A stretch of DNA of 64,000 nt from Bacillus mycoides (GCF_018742245.1 NZ_CP036132.1:4025001-4089000), one strand, 5' to 3'; positions 30,629 through 39,540 are shown, counted from the first letter of the stretch. Notes: generated from the sequence alone by a model not told the origin. Translations and numbers: made by a program.

Positions 30629-30791
30629 TTTCAGTTATAATTTGTATAAGTTTGTCTTGTCATATCAAACATACTTCCCTTTACAAAGAAAAATATAAAC
30701 ATGTTGGATTTTTTTAATACGAACCTATTATTTTACATTTCGTAATATTATTCTTATTTTTTCTAATTTAAATAGAAATATGGTGAACTTT

Positions 30792-31631
30792 ATGAAAACA
30801 GTAAAACTAGACGAATCTTCCATTCCAGATTTACTCTCTCTTTGCAAATCAGTCGGGTGGTTACAGCATGAGATTTTTATGAAAGAGCAATTCCATATGT
30901 ACCTTTCCATTGGCACAATTTTTGGCTATGTACATGAGAATAAACTTATTGCAGCGGGCGGGGTCTTTTCGTTTGCCCCTGGATTTTCTTCTATCGGTAT
31001 GTTAATCGTGCATCCTGATTTTCAAAGAAAAGGAATTGGCCGTATTTTGTTAAACACTAGCTTAAAAGTAACTCATCCATCGCTCCCTATTACGCTCATT
31101 GCAACAAAAGCTGGCGAATCCTTATATGAATCTTATGGATTTCAATCAATAACAACAATTCATCGTTTCGAAAAACAAGCGGCTCATATAAGTACAAATT
31201 CTTTTCCCATAAAACAAATTCAGCAAGCCGATCTTCAATCTCTCATTTTTCTTGATCAAACTGCGACTGGTGCATATCGTTCTAAGCTTTTTTCATCGCT
31301 ACTATCGAGAGCAACTTACTCCTTTAAAATAGAACGGGATAATCAAATAGATGCTTTTGCTTTATGCATACAAAAAGGAGATGTACTATGTATCACTCCG
31401 CTTATTTCAAAAAAAGAAAAAGACGCTATTCAGTTATTAGAAATGATTTGTAAATCGTGGAGTGGGACGATACGCATTGATGTTCCGCACTCACAATTCA
31501 TATTCCGCCAATTTCTTCAAACAGCAGATTTCCAGGAAACGCTCCTTTCACCTCTTATGATAAAGAATGGCAATCAACTTCCTGGAAATCGTAATATGCT
31601 ATTTGCTATGATAGATGCAGCGTTATGTTAG
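30792..31631 (+). CDS. GNAT acetyltransferase with C-terminal second domain
   Basis: A 279-residue protein. The N-terminal GNAT domain has the acetyl-CoA motif GMLIVHPDFQRKGIGRILL (about 70-88). The C-terminal half (IERDNQIDAFALCIQKG...) is an Acetyltransf_18-type domain. Substrate unknown. The ATG at 30792 (MKTVKLDESS) is preferred over the one four codons upstream, because the only GGTG is between them; neither has a strong ribosome site. It is 15 bp before the lipoprotein hydrolase gene and probably co-transcribed. Confidence 0.82.
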   Translation: MKTVKLDESSIPDLLSLCKSVGWLQHEIFMKEQFHMYLSIGTIFGYVHENKLIAAGGVFSFAPGFSSIGMLIVHPDFQRKGIGRILLNTSLKVTHPSLPITLIATKAGESLYESYGFQSITTIHRFEKQAAHISTNSFPIKQIQQADLQSLIFLDQTATGAYRSKLFSSLLSRATYSFKIERDNQIDAFALCIQKGDVLCITPLISKKEKDAIQLLEMICKSWSGTIRIDVPHSQFIFRQFLQTADFQETLLSPLMIKNGNQLPGNRNMLFAMIDAALC

Positions 31632-31646
31632 AAAGGGGACACCTAA

Positions 31647-32531
31647 TTGAAGCGATTTAGCTATTTTATGGTAGGTTGTCTTACTCTTACACTATTAGTA
31701 GGATGTAGTGCAGCAGAAAAGCCAGTAGAACAAGTAAAACAAGTTAAAAATACAATTACAGCGAAACTAGCTACCGAGGAAAAAATGGTAGAGATAGATG
31801 GTCAAACGATTTACTTTAAAAAGATTGGTGATGAAAAACCACCTTTACTTATGATCCATGGATTTGGAGGATCATCCGATGGTTTTCAAAAGATTTACTC
31901 AGATTTAGCAAAAGATCATACGATTATTTCTGTTGATGCTTTAGGATTCGGACGTTCCTCTAAGCCGATGGATTTTTATTATTCTTTTCCAACTCATGCA
32001 AATTTGTATTATAAGTTAATGAAAAAACTAGGGTATGACTCATTCGCAATACTGGGACATTCGATGGGCGGAGAAATTTCTCTTAATTTAACATATTTAT
32101 ACCCTGAAGCGGTTACTCACCTTATTTTAACTGATGCTACAGGCGGCCCTCATACGTTCGTTAATAAACAAGGTTCACCAAAACCAAAGGTGTCGACTGA
32201 TTTAAGTGCCGTTTCTTCTATTGCAGATTATGATGAGAGCAAAGTTAAATTCAAGCGTAATGATGAAGAGCATTATAATAAAATGAAATTATGGCCTAGG
32301 CGTCTTCAAATCAATGCAAATGAAATTAAGCAACCAACTTTAATTATATGGGGAAGAAATGATAGTAGCGTTTCTTGGAAAGAAGGAGAAACTTATCATC
32401 AATTCTTAAAAAATAGCACTTTCCATATTATTGAAAAAGGTTATCATGCTCCATTTCGTCAAGAGCCACAAGAATTTGTAGGGTATGTAAAAGATTTCTT
32501 CGAGAAAAATCCTATAAGTGCTGAAAAATAA
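31647..32531 (+). CDS. Alpha/beta-hydrolase lipoprotein
   Basis: A 294-residue surface lipoprotein starting with TTG after AAAGGGG. The lipobox LLVGC lies at about 16-20. An alpha/beta-hydrolase domain follows with HGFGGSSDGF (oxyanion loop), nucleophile elbow GHSMGG, an Asp in IWGRND and a His in KGYHAPF. The complete triad suggests an active esterase or lipase-like enzyme anchored outside the cell. Substrate unknown. Confidence 0.88.
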   Translation: MKRFSYFMVGCLTLTLLVGCSAAEKPVEQVKQVKNTITAKLATEEKMVEIDGQTIYFKKIGDEKPPLLMIHGFGGSSDGFQKIYSDLAKDHTIISVDALGFGRSSKPMDFYYSFPTHANLYYKLMKKLGYDSFAILGHSMGGEISLNLTYLYPEAVTHLILTDATGGPHTFVNKQGSPKPKVSTDLSAVSSIADYDESKVKFKRNDEEHYNKMKLWPRRLQINANEIKQPTLIIWGRNDSSVSWKEGETYHQFLKNSTFHIIEKGYHAPFRQEPQEFVGYVKDFFEKNPISAEK

Positions 32532-32560
32532 ACGGGTATCTCATTTTGAGATACCCGTTT
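32530..32560. terminator. Bidirectional terminator
   Basis: A 14-bp stem ACGGGTATCTCA/TGAGATACCCGT extended by A/T pairs, 3-nt loop, between the convergent hydrolase and DoxX genes. Confidence 0.85.
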
Positions 32561-32567
32561 TCATATA

Positions 32568-33068
32568 TTAAGCAGCTTGTCTTTGGCGTTTTTGAGTTTT
32601 TGATCCTAATACTTTCGGTATAACGAAGCCATCAATTCCAAGTTTTCCAGCATTCATACCAGAAACAAGAACGAACATGGATAAGATAACCATTTCAGGA
32701 TTTACACCAATTGACCCACTAAACATATAGGAAAAGTTCATTACAAGACCGAAAAAGACCGCTGTTTTTGTTAAACAGCCCACAATTAAACCAATTCCGA
32801 CTAAAATTTCTCCCCACGTCACAAGTGTATTAAATAAATCAACGTTTGGAATTGCAAAATCTTGTAAGAATGATGCCCACCAGGATTGAACAGCCGGTTG
32901 TGCTCCTTTAGATTTTTCAATTGCACCTTGTAAATAACCAGTTGCATCGAAGCCTTTTCCTTGTAGTTTACCGATTCCAGCCATTACCCATGTGTAACCA
33001 AGATACACTCGAATTATCGCTAATACAAAAGAAACTGTTTTGTTTTCTCTTAAAAATTGAATAATCAT
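32568..33068 (-). CDS. DoxX-family membrane protein
   Basis: A 166-residue protein with about four membrane segments and the DoxX features YLGYTWVMAGIGKLQGKGFDATGYL and WGEILVGIGLIVGCLTKTAVFFG. Relatives include thiosulfate:quinone oxidoreductase subunits and CatD/MhqP, implying a link to quinone or redox chemistry. A good Fur-type site lies at its promoter, so it may be iron-regulated. Single-gene unit. Confidence 0.85.
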   Translation of the reverse strand: MIIQFLRENKTVSFVLAIIRVYLGYTWVMAGIGKLQGKGFDATGYLQGAIEKSKGAQPAVQSWWASFLQDFAIPNVDLFNTLVTWGEILVGIGLIVGCLTKTAVFFGLVMNFSYMFSGSIGVNPEMVILSMFVLVSGMNAGKLGIDGFVIPKVLGSKTQKRQRQAA

Positions 33069-33229
33069 ATCTTCCTCCTAAAGTTGTAATTAAGTCAGTT
33101 ACAGATAATACAATAACATTAGTTACTTACTTTTAAAATGTTAATTGTGAATAATTCGTGACATACATACAAAAAATTAAATACTAACGTATATATAGTA
33201 ACTTTTATTACCTGTAAAAACTTGAACAT

Positions 33230-33257
33230 ATCATACCACAGGTGATAATCATTTTCA
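33230..33257 (-). promoter_or_regulatory. Fur-like box over an extended -10 promoter of the DoxX gene
   Basis: TGATAATCATTTTCA (33243-33257) differs by one base from the 7-1-7 Fur consensus. Eight bases downstream on the minus strand is TGGTATGAT, an extended -10 (TATGAT = 33230-33235). The doxX start is 160 bp further on; no other gene starts in that stretch. Confidence 0.55.
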
Positions 33258-33288
33258 TTGAAAAAGTGTAAAAAAAATGTGAGTTAAA

Positions 33289-33331
33289 TGTGAAACACGT
33301 TTATTCGAATATAGAACAAATGTGTTTCACA
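33289..33331. other. Inverted repeat after the 66-residue ORF
   Basis: TGTGAAACAC (33289-33298) and GTGTTTCACA (33322-33331) pair, with a few further inner pairs and a long loop. It may be a weak terminator for the ORF ending at 33332. A T8 run follows only 20 nt later on the minus strand. Confidence 0.4.
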
Positions 33332-33532
33332 CTATTTATATAATCGAAATGTATGTGTTTCCTCATCGATTAATCTCGCTTCTTGAACACCTTCTTCTAA
33401 CATTGTGTCATGGTTAATAAGCCTGTAAAATAAGCGTATTGTAAACATAAGTGCTACATTTCCATCTACATAAGCTATCGATTTAACATGTGATTTTGTA
33501 TCTTTATGTAAAATGGATTCTACTAGTTTCAA
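33332..33532 (-). CDS. Hypothetical 66-residue protein
   Basis: MKLVESILHKDTKSHVKSIAY... has a globular look (AYVDGNVALMFTIRLFYRLINHD) but no family I recognise. The TTG start at 33532 directly abuts GGGAG, which is too close for good initiation. The frame is open to 33577 without another usual start. It may be the tail of a longer gene or a poorly translated ORF. A 24-bp palindrome lies just upstream. Confidence 0.4.
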   Translation of the reverse strand: MKLVESILHKDTKSHVKSIAYVDGNVALMFTIRLFYRLINHDTMLEEGVQEARLIDEETHTFRLYK

Positions 33533-33553
33533 CTCCCTAAATTCACAATATGT

Positions 33554-33577
33554 GTAATATGCAATTTTGCATATTAC
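33554..33577. repeat. 24-bp perfect palindrome
   Basis: Two 11-bp arms, GTAATATGCAA and TTGCATATTAC, are separated by TT. It overlaps the stop of the 24-residue ORF and precedes the 66-residue ORF. No T run follows, so an operator is as likely as a terminator. Confidence 0.55.
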
Positions 33578-33648
33578 TTAATTTCCGCTACACCAAAGTA
33601 TACTCTCTGCTCATTTAAGTCGTACACATTTCCCCCTAACTCTTCCAT
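33574..33648 (-). CDS. Possible 24-residue peptide
   Basis: MEELGGNVYDLNEQRVYFGVAEIK has a strong AGGAGGGGG about 8 nt before its ATG, better than most genes nearby. It is 15 bp downstream of the phosphatase gene and could be its second cistron. No homologue known to me. Confidence 0.4.
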   Translation of the reverse strand: MEELGGNVYDLNEQRVYFGVAEIK

Positions 33649-33662
33649 TACAAATCCCCCTC

Positions 33663-34238
33663 CTATAAGTCCATTTCATATATACCCGTTTCTTTCAAAA
33701 AATCAGCTCTAGTTAATGCGACTTTCTGTAAATATTGCCTATACGCTGTAATTGTTCCATCATGTGAAACGATACAAACTTTTTCTGCTCTTAACTGATA
33801 GCACCAGTGCAGAAATTCATCTACTATTTGCTGAAATTCCTTCTCCGAGATAATATTGACTCCCTCATTCCATAACAATTCATTTGTACTTTCTTCTAAT
33901 GAAAAATGTGGAAATAAATTTTTTATTACCTTTCGATCTAACAATTGATCGCACGGCAATGTTTTGGCGGATTCCCGATAAGGGAAAATACGCGGGGATA
34001 TATATGGATGAACAATTTTTTGACAAGCAGCTTCCGCACTCCATATTGCCGCAGTTTGTAAAGTTCGAAGTGTAGGACTAGCGATTAATATATCCTTTTC
34101 TTGTAATGGTACATCGCACTGAAGTAATTTAGCCTGCTTCTTTCCCACACCCGTCAATGGCGGATTCACCGCTTGTAAACTTAATGGTAAATCTTTCGTA
34201 TGCTCACCTTCACCATGCCGAACAAAGACAAGTTTCAT
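33663..34238 (-). CDS. Histidine phosphatase (phosphoglycerate-mutase-like) family protein
   Basis: A 191-residue protein with the RHGE phospho-His motif at the N-terminus (VFVRHGEGEHT, 4-14). A SPTLRTLQTA segment and the second catalytic His in VSHDGTITAY follow. The substrate cannot be told from sequence. The ATG at 34238 (MKLVFVRHG) follows GAGGAAGAGGAG; the 35 codons open upstream are AT-rich leader. Confidence 0.85.
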   Translation of the reverse strand: MKLVFVRHGEGEHTKDLPLSLQAVNPPLTGVGKKQAKLLQCDVPLQEKDILIASPTLRTLQTAAIWSAEAACQKIVHPYISPRIFPYRESAKTLPCDQLLDRKVIKNLFPHFSLEESTNELLWNEGVNIISEKEFQQIVDEFLHWCYQLRAEKVCIVSHDGTITAYRQYLQKVALTRADFLKETGIYEMDL

Positions 34239-34407
34239 TCTCCTCTTCCTCTCACTATGAAATAGTCTCACATATTTCTTCCCTAATTTTTTCTTTACTC
34301 CTGCTATTTTAAAAAGCAGAATGTAAAAAGTGTTTGATATCAACTTTTGGAAAATATTACAATTATATATGTAAAATATTTTTTACAAGAAGAGGAGGAT
34401 TACAAAT

Positions 34408-34746
34408 ATGAAATGGATTATCTTCTTTATCGGAATGATCATATGGGGATACATAAATGGCTTTTTTAATAGCGATAAAACTGCTAATCCTTGGATTACA
34501 GATGATGAACGGGAAACAAAAATTAAGCAGAAGGCAATTATCGCAAGCTGGTCTGGTGTTTTCATGTTTTGTATCTTTAACCCCTTAAACAAATGGTTAG
34601 GTTTAGGAATGAGCGATACATCACCTTACTTACCAGCTCCTGTCGCAACTATTTTAAAAGAAAATGTAGAGTTACAAGTTTTAATTATGTTATTCATTAC
34701 ATATGGACTATTTTACGTATACTACCAAAGAAAACTAAGCGCTTAA
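34408..34746 (+). CDS. Hypothetical membrane protein
   Basis: A 112-residue protein with about three hydrophobic segments (1-20, 44-62, 88-106) and a polar loop NSDKTANPWITDDERETKIKQ. It has a good AGAGGAGG ribosome site. I do not recognise a family. Confidence 0.7.
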   Translation: MKWIIFFIGMIIWGYINGFFNSDKTANPWITDDERETKIKQKAIIASWSGVFMFCIFNPLNKWLGLGMSDTSPYLPAPVATILKENVELQVLIMLFITYGLFYVYYQRKLSA

Positions 34747-34818
34747 CTTTTATCTCATGATTATCCTCCTAAATGGTTATAGTAACTAGGACGTAATGAA
34801 AAAAGGAGAGATATAAAA

Positions 34819-34941
34819 ATGAGTAACTCAAATGATTTTTTAGATACATTACATGAAAAACAAGCAAAAGATGAACAAAACAGAAAGCGCCAAGGGAACG
34901 GAAACCCTGCGAAAAAAAAGCCAAATAAAACACATAAATAA
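34819..34941 (+). CDS. DUF4023-like small basic protein
   Basis: A 40-residue hydrophilic peptide starting MSNSNDFLDTLHEKQAKDEQ, followed by a basic tail rich in Lys, Asn and Pro. It has AAAGGAGAG 9 nt before ATG and its own terminator. The pattern resembles the DUF4023 family of small Bacillus proteins; function unknown. Confidence 0.75.
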   Translation: MSNSNDFLDTLHEKQAKDEQNRKRQGNGNPAKKKPNKTHK

Positions 34942-34946
34942 CATTG

Positions 34947-34985
34947 AAAAACCTGCCTAACAATTATATTTTAGGCAGGTTTTTT
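34947..34985 (+). terminator. Terminator after the DUF4023-like gene
   Basis: AACCTGCCTAA/TTAGGCAGGTT with a 10-nt loop and T7. It also lies directly at the stop of the convergent TolB-like gene. Confidence 0.85.
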
Positions 34986-36223
34986 TACTCGTCTTTAACC
35001 GAAACGACATCTTCCCAATTCCATTTCTCATAATACCACTCTGGCACATCTATATTTTCAATCCACTTCTTTTCATATTTCCCATCGCTATGAGCAAGCC
35101 ATACATCAGCTTTCTTACGATTTGAACGGATCCATAACAATTGGTTGCTCGTCTTAATAAAAATAGGATTATAATCGCCTTGGCTATTTGATGGCTTTGT
35201 AATTTGATGTTGTTCATCGCTTATACTATTTACTTCATATAAAGATGGTAGTGGTCTTTTTTCTGGCGGAGTTTCTATCCCTGCTTCTTTTGCTCGTGAA
35301 ACGATAATTACATTATCGTTCTTCCATGTGAAATCCCAATCCACATAGCCTTTTGGAGTAAATGTATTTTGCTGGAGAGCCGGCAATTCTTTTATTTTTA
35401 AATGTTTATTCTCTAAGGCAACTCTCCCGCTCCCTTCAATATAGGCTAATATATTTTTGGATGGCGCCCATTTGAACCATTGTGTGTTTAATAACATTTG
35501 ATCTACTGTTTCAAAACGACTGCCGTCTGATCGAATTAAGCAAAGTGTATTACTATCCGCTGAAAAAGAAGCTGTTGGTACTGCCAAAAACGAAATCCAT
35601 TTTTGATCTGGCGACCACTTAAATCCACTTCCAGCTAATGCTAAAAAGTCATCATGCTCATTCGGTAGTGCATATAAATGTTTCATCTTATGAGGATTCA
35701 TATTTGCATCCTTTTGTATTTCATATAACTGAGCACCTGTCCATCCTGTTGGAAGCAAGAACGCTTCTGATGATACAAGAAACTTCTTACCATCAGGATG
35801 CCATGCATAGTCACCTACACCACTAGCTACATTGTCAAAATCTACTTTCTTTTTTTCAACATCAAATATATTTAATGTACGTGCAAATACAAATGCAATT
35901 ATATTCTCTGTTGGTGACCATTGATAATTCGATGCTTCTGATTGAGATGGTGTAACTTTCTTTCCATCTTTCAGCCGATACAGTTCAAAATGATTTTGCT
36001 TCTTTCCTTTTGCATATGCAAGCCATTCTCCATTATGTGACCATTTCGGCCCTGTTATGTACTCTCCTTTTGTAATTTGTTTTTCTTTTTCACCGAATTT
36101 AATCCATAGATTATGATTACGAATAAAGGCAACTTTCACTCCATTGTTTTCTGCGCTAGTAATAGAACTTGAACAGAAAAAAAGGCACAGAATCACGATT
36201 CCACTTACTATAAACCTTTTCAT
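34985..36223 (-). CDS. Secreted TolB-like beta-propeller protein
   Basis: A 412-residue protein with a signal peptide (about 1-24). Repeated TolB/PD40-type blades follow, such as GPKWSHNGEWLAYAKG, YQWSPTENIIAFVF, YAWHPDGKKFLVS, FKWSPDQKWISFL and FKWAPSKNILAYI. Such propellers bind proteins or peptides outside the membrane. The role is unknown. It is divergent from the large subtilase gene; the shared upstream region holds a long inverted repeat. Confidence 0.85.
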   Translation of the reverse strand: MKRFIVSGIVILCLFFCSSSITSAENNGVKVAFIRNHNLWIKFGEKEKQITKGEYITGPKWSHNGEWLAYAKGKKQNHFELYRLKDGKKVTPSQSEASNYQWSPTENIIAFVFARTLNIFDVEKKKVDFDNVASGVGDYAWHPDGKKFLVSSEAFLLPTGWTGAQLYEIQKDANMNPHKMKHLYALPNEHDDFLALAGSGFKWSPDQKWISFLAVPTASFSADSNTLCLIRSDGSRFETVDQMLLNTQWFKWAPSKNILAYIEGSGRVALENKHLKIKELPALQQNTFTPKGYVDWDFTWKNDNVIIVSRAKEAGIETPPEKRPLPSLYEVNSISDEQHQITKPSNSQGDYNPIFIKTSNQLLWIRSNRKKADVWLAHSDGKYEKKWIENIDVPEWYYEKWNWEDVVSVKDE

Positions 36224-36286
36224 ATAGCACCCCCATTTCCCCCTTTAGCATTCCTCATATTCCGCTTACTATATGCAAATTTTATC

Positions 36287-36348
36287 CATTCGACATAATT
36301 CCAAGAAATTTTCAATTCAAAGAGGATTGGTATGAATTATGTCGAATG
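36287..36348. repeat. 15-bp perfect inverted repeat between TolB-like and subtilase genes
   Basis: CATTCGACATAATTC (36287-36301) and GAATTATGTCGAATG (36334-36348) are separated by 32 bp. The spacing of arm centres is about 47 bp, suiting an operator pair as well as a large hairpin. No T run follows. Confidence 0.6.
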
Positions 36349-36399
36349 TATAGTTTAGCCAACATCCGTTCCTATAATTAACGACAAAAATGCAATATT

Positions 36400-36414
36400 T
36401 ATTTTCTGAAAATT
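36400..36414 (+). promoter_or_regulatory. CodY-type box upstream of the subtilase
   Basis: TATTTTCTGAAAATT matches the CodY consensus AATTTTCWGAAAATT in 14 of 15 positions and ends 27 bp before the start codon. CodY would repress the protease in rich medium. Confidence 0.7.
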
Positions 36415-36441
36415 GGCACTTTTTTATTAGGGGGAGTTTCA

Positions 36442-39189
36442 ATGAAAAAAACTACATCTACACTATTAAGTATGGCGCTCGTCTTTTCGAGTTTTGGAGC
36501 TTTAAGCGCCCATGCTGAGTCACTGCAAAAAGAGAAGCAATTTAGTCCACAGTTAAAAGCGAATATTGAACAATGGGGAGAAAACAAAATCGCGCAAAAT
36601 GTTGAAACAAAAACATCAAAAGAAATTTCTGTCATTGTAGAATTACAGCATGCTCCACTCGCTTCACAAAGTAACATTCAGCATGCTCCGGATCTAAAAA
36701 ATAGCAATGTGCAATCATACCATGCGCAACTAAAAAAGGCACAAGAGGATACAACAAAGAAAATTAAAGAAAAAGCACCGAAGGCAACGATAAAAGAAAC
36801 ATACAGTACATTATTTTCTGGGTTTTCTATTTCTATCCCAGGAGATCAAATTGCTGCTTTAGCTTCTTTACCTGAAGTAAAAGCAATTTATCCGAACTTA
36901 ACATATAAGTTACATGAAACATCAAAAAGCCCAGCAGATCAAGAAACACCAAATGTTGGCGGCCCTACAGTTGGTGCACCTGAAGCTTGGAATTTAAAAG
37001 ATCCAACTGGCAAACCCCTTGATGGAAAAGGAATGAAAGTCGCTATTATCGATTCAGGTGTCGACTATACCCACCCTGATTTACAAGCAAATTATATCGG
37101 TGGCTATGATACAGTCGATGAAGATAATGATCCGATGGATGGAAACGTCCACGGTACCCATGTTGCTGGAATTATTGCTGGTAACGGAAAAATAAAGGGG
37201 ATTGCTCCGAATGCTTCTATACTCGCTTACCGTGTCATGAATGATGGTGGTACTGGTACGACCGATGATATTATTCAAGGTATTGAGCGCGCTATTCAAG
37301 ATGGTGCCGATGTTTTAAATCTATCTCTTGGTCAAGATTTGAATGTACCTGATCAACCTGTAACATTAACGTTAGAACGTGCAGCAAAGCTTGGGGTTAC
37401 TGCGGTCGTCTCAAATGGAAATGACGGACCAAAACCTTGGTCTGTTGACGCTCCTGGTAACGCAAGTAGTGTCATCTCTGTTGGAGCATCTACAGTTTCT
37501 ATTCCATTTCCAACATTCCAAGTAGCTGGTTCCAATAAATCTTACCAAGGATTACCTTTATCAAAAGCAGATTTCCAAGTAGGAAACGATGCTCAGCTTG
37601 TATATGTTGGCTACGGTAATCCAAGCGATTACGCTAAACAAGATGTGAAAGGGAAGTTCGCCCTTGTTTTACAAGGAACTTCGAGCACGTTAGTAAAAGC
37701 AGAACAAGCGAAACAAGCTGGCGCTCTCGGCGTGCTACTAATTTCTAACGAAAAAGAAATTAATATTATGCCCGAATATTTTGGACGTGAAGATGTAGCT
37801 CTTCCAGTTATGCAACTATCAAATACAAATGGTGAAGAGTTGAAAAATTTAATTACAAAACGAAAGAAAAATATAAAAATTGGACAACCAAGCCAAACCG
37901 AACTTATTGGTAACTTCAGTTCAAGAGGACCATCACAAGGAAGTTGGCTCATAAAGCCTGATATAGTTGCACCTGGAGTGAAAATTACTAGTACAGTACC
38001 AAGAGGTGGCTATGAATCTCACAACGGAACAAGTATGGCTGCGCCACAAGTAGCGGGAGCCGTTGCTCTGCTGCGTCAAATGCATCCTGATTGGACGACA
38101 GAACAATTGAAAGCAGCTCTTGCCAACACTGCAAAAACATTAAAGGATGTCAATGAAAATACATATCCTGTCATGGCACAAGGATCTGGTTTAATTAACA
38201 TTCCAAAAGCAGCAAAAGCAGATGCATTAGTGAAACCAAACAATGTAAGTTTCGGTCTCATTAAACCTAATAGTGGCAAAGTGAAGTTAACACAAAATAT
38301 TACGTTACAAAATCTTTCTAACAAAAAGAAAAACTTCTCAACTCGCATTGAATTACTAGATACAAAAACAAAAGTCCAGACTTCTTTCCCTTCTTCTATT
38401 AGCATTAAACCGAATAGTAACATCGAAAAGCCTTTTACTATTACTGTTGATAGCTCCTTACCACAAGGTGTATATACGGGAAATCTATATGTAAAAGAGC
38501 AAGGGAAGACTGAAGAAATGCGTATTCCATTTACATTTAGCATCGATCCGAAAGAATACAAGCGTATTGATGGCCTTGAAATCGTTAATTCTACTTTCAG
38601 TCCAAATAATGACAGCATACTAGATGACAACCTTATCAATTACTATTTAGTTACACCAGTTGAGGATGTAACGTTTCATGCTAATTTAATTACGAAAGAC
38701 CGAGTAACATATAAAGGAATCGTTCATCAAAGTAAGAATGAAACACCAGGTTATAAATCTTTCAAATGGAATGGTACGAAAACTGATGGATCACCTCTAC
38801 CTGATGGCTTATACCAAATTGAAGCTGTTGCTTCTAATTCTGGAGGAGAAACGAAACAAACAGGAGCTGTATTTGTCGACCGCACTGCACCGAAATTATC
38901 GCCTGAAGTAGATCAAGAAAACCTCGTAATTAGAGGGAAAGTAGATGATATACTTTTAGATTGGATGACAGAATCCGGATGGGTTGCTCCAGGACATCCA
39001 GTAACAATACAGTATGAAATTAATGGAAATGGCGTATGGGAAAATGCATTCTTGAACCATTGGGAGAAAAACTTTGAAATTTATTTCGATCGCAATCAAT
39101 TACAACAAGGGAAAAATACAATCCACATTGCAGCAACTGATGCAGCCGGAAATACATCTAATTTAAACGTCGATTTAGAAATGAAATAG
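36442..39189 (+). CDS. Vpr-like secreted serine protease (subtilase S8) with PA domain
   Basis: A 915-residue protein: signal peptide (1-26), inhibitor I9-type propeptide (about 60-155) and a subtilisin catalytic domain with Asp204 (AIIDSGVD), His240 (HGTHVAG) and Ser531 (NGTSMAAPQ). A protease-associated insert (about 375-475) follows, then C-terminal beta-sandwich modules, including FlgD-like NGTKTDGSPLPDGLYQIEA. This is the architecture of B. subtilis Vpr. It degrades extracellular protein and may process other secreted proteins. Single-gene unit; the CodY-type box suggests nutritional control. Confidence 0.93.
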   Translation: MKKTTSTLLSMALVFSSFGALSAHAESLQKEKQFSPQLKANIEQWGENKIAQNVETKTSKEISVIVELQHAPLASQSNIQHAPDLKNSNVQSYHAQLKKAQEDTTKKIKEKAPKATIKETYSTLFSGFSISIPGDQIAALASLPEVKAIYPNLTYKLHETSKSPADQETPNVGGPTVGAPEAWNLKDPTGKPLDGKGMKVAIIDSGVDYTHPDLQANYIGGYDTVDEDNDPMDGNVHGTHVAGIIAGNGKIKGIAPNASILAYRVMNDGGTGTTDDIIQGIERAIQDGADVLNLSLGQDLNVPDQPVTLTLERAAKLGVTAVVSNGNDGPKPWSVDAPGNASSVISVGASTVSIPFPTFQVAGSNKSYQGLPLSKADFQVGNDAQLVYVGYGNPSDYAKQDVKGKFALVLQGTSSTLVKAEQAKQAGALGVLLISNEKEINIMPEYFGREDVALPVMQLSNTNGEELKNLITKRKKNIKIGQPSQTELIGNFSSRGPSQGSWLIKPDIVAPGVKITSTVPRGGYESHNGTSMAAPQVAGAVALLRQMHPDWTTEQLKAALANTAKTLKDVNENTYPVMAQGSGLINIPKAAKADALVKPNNVSFGLIKPNSGKVKLTQNITLQNLSNKKKNFSTRIELLDTKTKVQTSFPSSISIKPNSNIEKPFTITVDSSLPQGVYTGNLYVKEQGKTEEMRIPFTFSIDPKEYKRIDGLEIVNSTFSPNNDSILDDNLINYYLVTPVEDVTFHANLITKDRVTYKGIVHQSKNETPGYKSFKWNGTKTDGSPLPDGLYQIEAVASNSGGETKQTGAVFVDRTAPKLSPEVDQENLVIRGKVDDILLDWMTESGWVAPGHPVTIQYEINGNGVWENAFLNHWEKNFEIYFDRNQLQQGKNTIHIAATDAAGNTSNLNVDLEMK

Positions 39190-39200
39190 TAAAATTATTG

Positions 39201-39230
39201 TTGACAATCTTTTAAATATAGTTTTATAAT
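39201..39230 (+). promoter_or_regulatory. Sigma-A promoter of the phhA leader
   Basis: Consensus TTGACA (39201-39206) and TATAAT (39225-39230) with an 18-nt spacer. It is the only strong promoter ahead of the two T-boxes. Confidence 0.85.
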
Positions 39231-39255
39231 ACAAAACATAGTTTAGTTGAACGAA

Positions 39256-39512
39256 TTATATATCGGCTTTGAAGGAATACTAGTAGCGACTTATATCCCT
39301 GTCTCAGAGAACTGATGGTTGGTGCGAATCAGTACATATACAAGCGTGAATTACAATTCTGGAGCTTCTTTCCCGTAATGCTTTTTATGCATGAAGAGAA
39401 AGACGGATCTTTCCGTTATCTTAAAGTAAGTGGTAAACGATTAATTGTTTACAAATAGGGTGGTACCGCGATTTTTATCGTCCCTATCGGATTTTCCGAT
39501 AGGGGCTTTTTT
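39256..39512 (+). promoter_or_regulatory. T-box riboswitch 1 (tyrosine specifier) with terminator
   Basis: Stem I elements are visible: AGTA, CAGAGA bulge and GGTTGGTGCGAA loop. The specifier loop is GAAT-TAC-AATTC, with codon TAC (Tyr) at 39352-39354. The T-box AGGGTGGTACCGCG (39457-39470) can bind the tRNA acceptor end. The terminator CCCTATCGGA/TCCGATAGGG plus T6 ends at 39512. Uncharged tRNA-Tyr would allow read-through. Confidence 0.92.
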
Positions 39513-39540
39513 GCGTCCTTCCCTTTTAAATAACTTCATA

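Noticed and set aside
38076..38639. 187-codon open frame opposite the subtilase gene
   Set aside because: Antisense to a clear protease coding region, with no ribosome site or recognisable domain.
39457..39470. GGTGGTACCGCG element read as a tRNA fragment
   Set aside because: It is the conserved T-box sequence of the riboswitch, present twice, not a tRNA gene.
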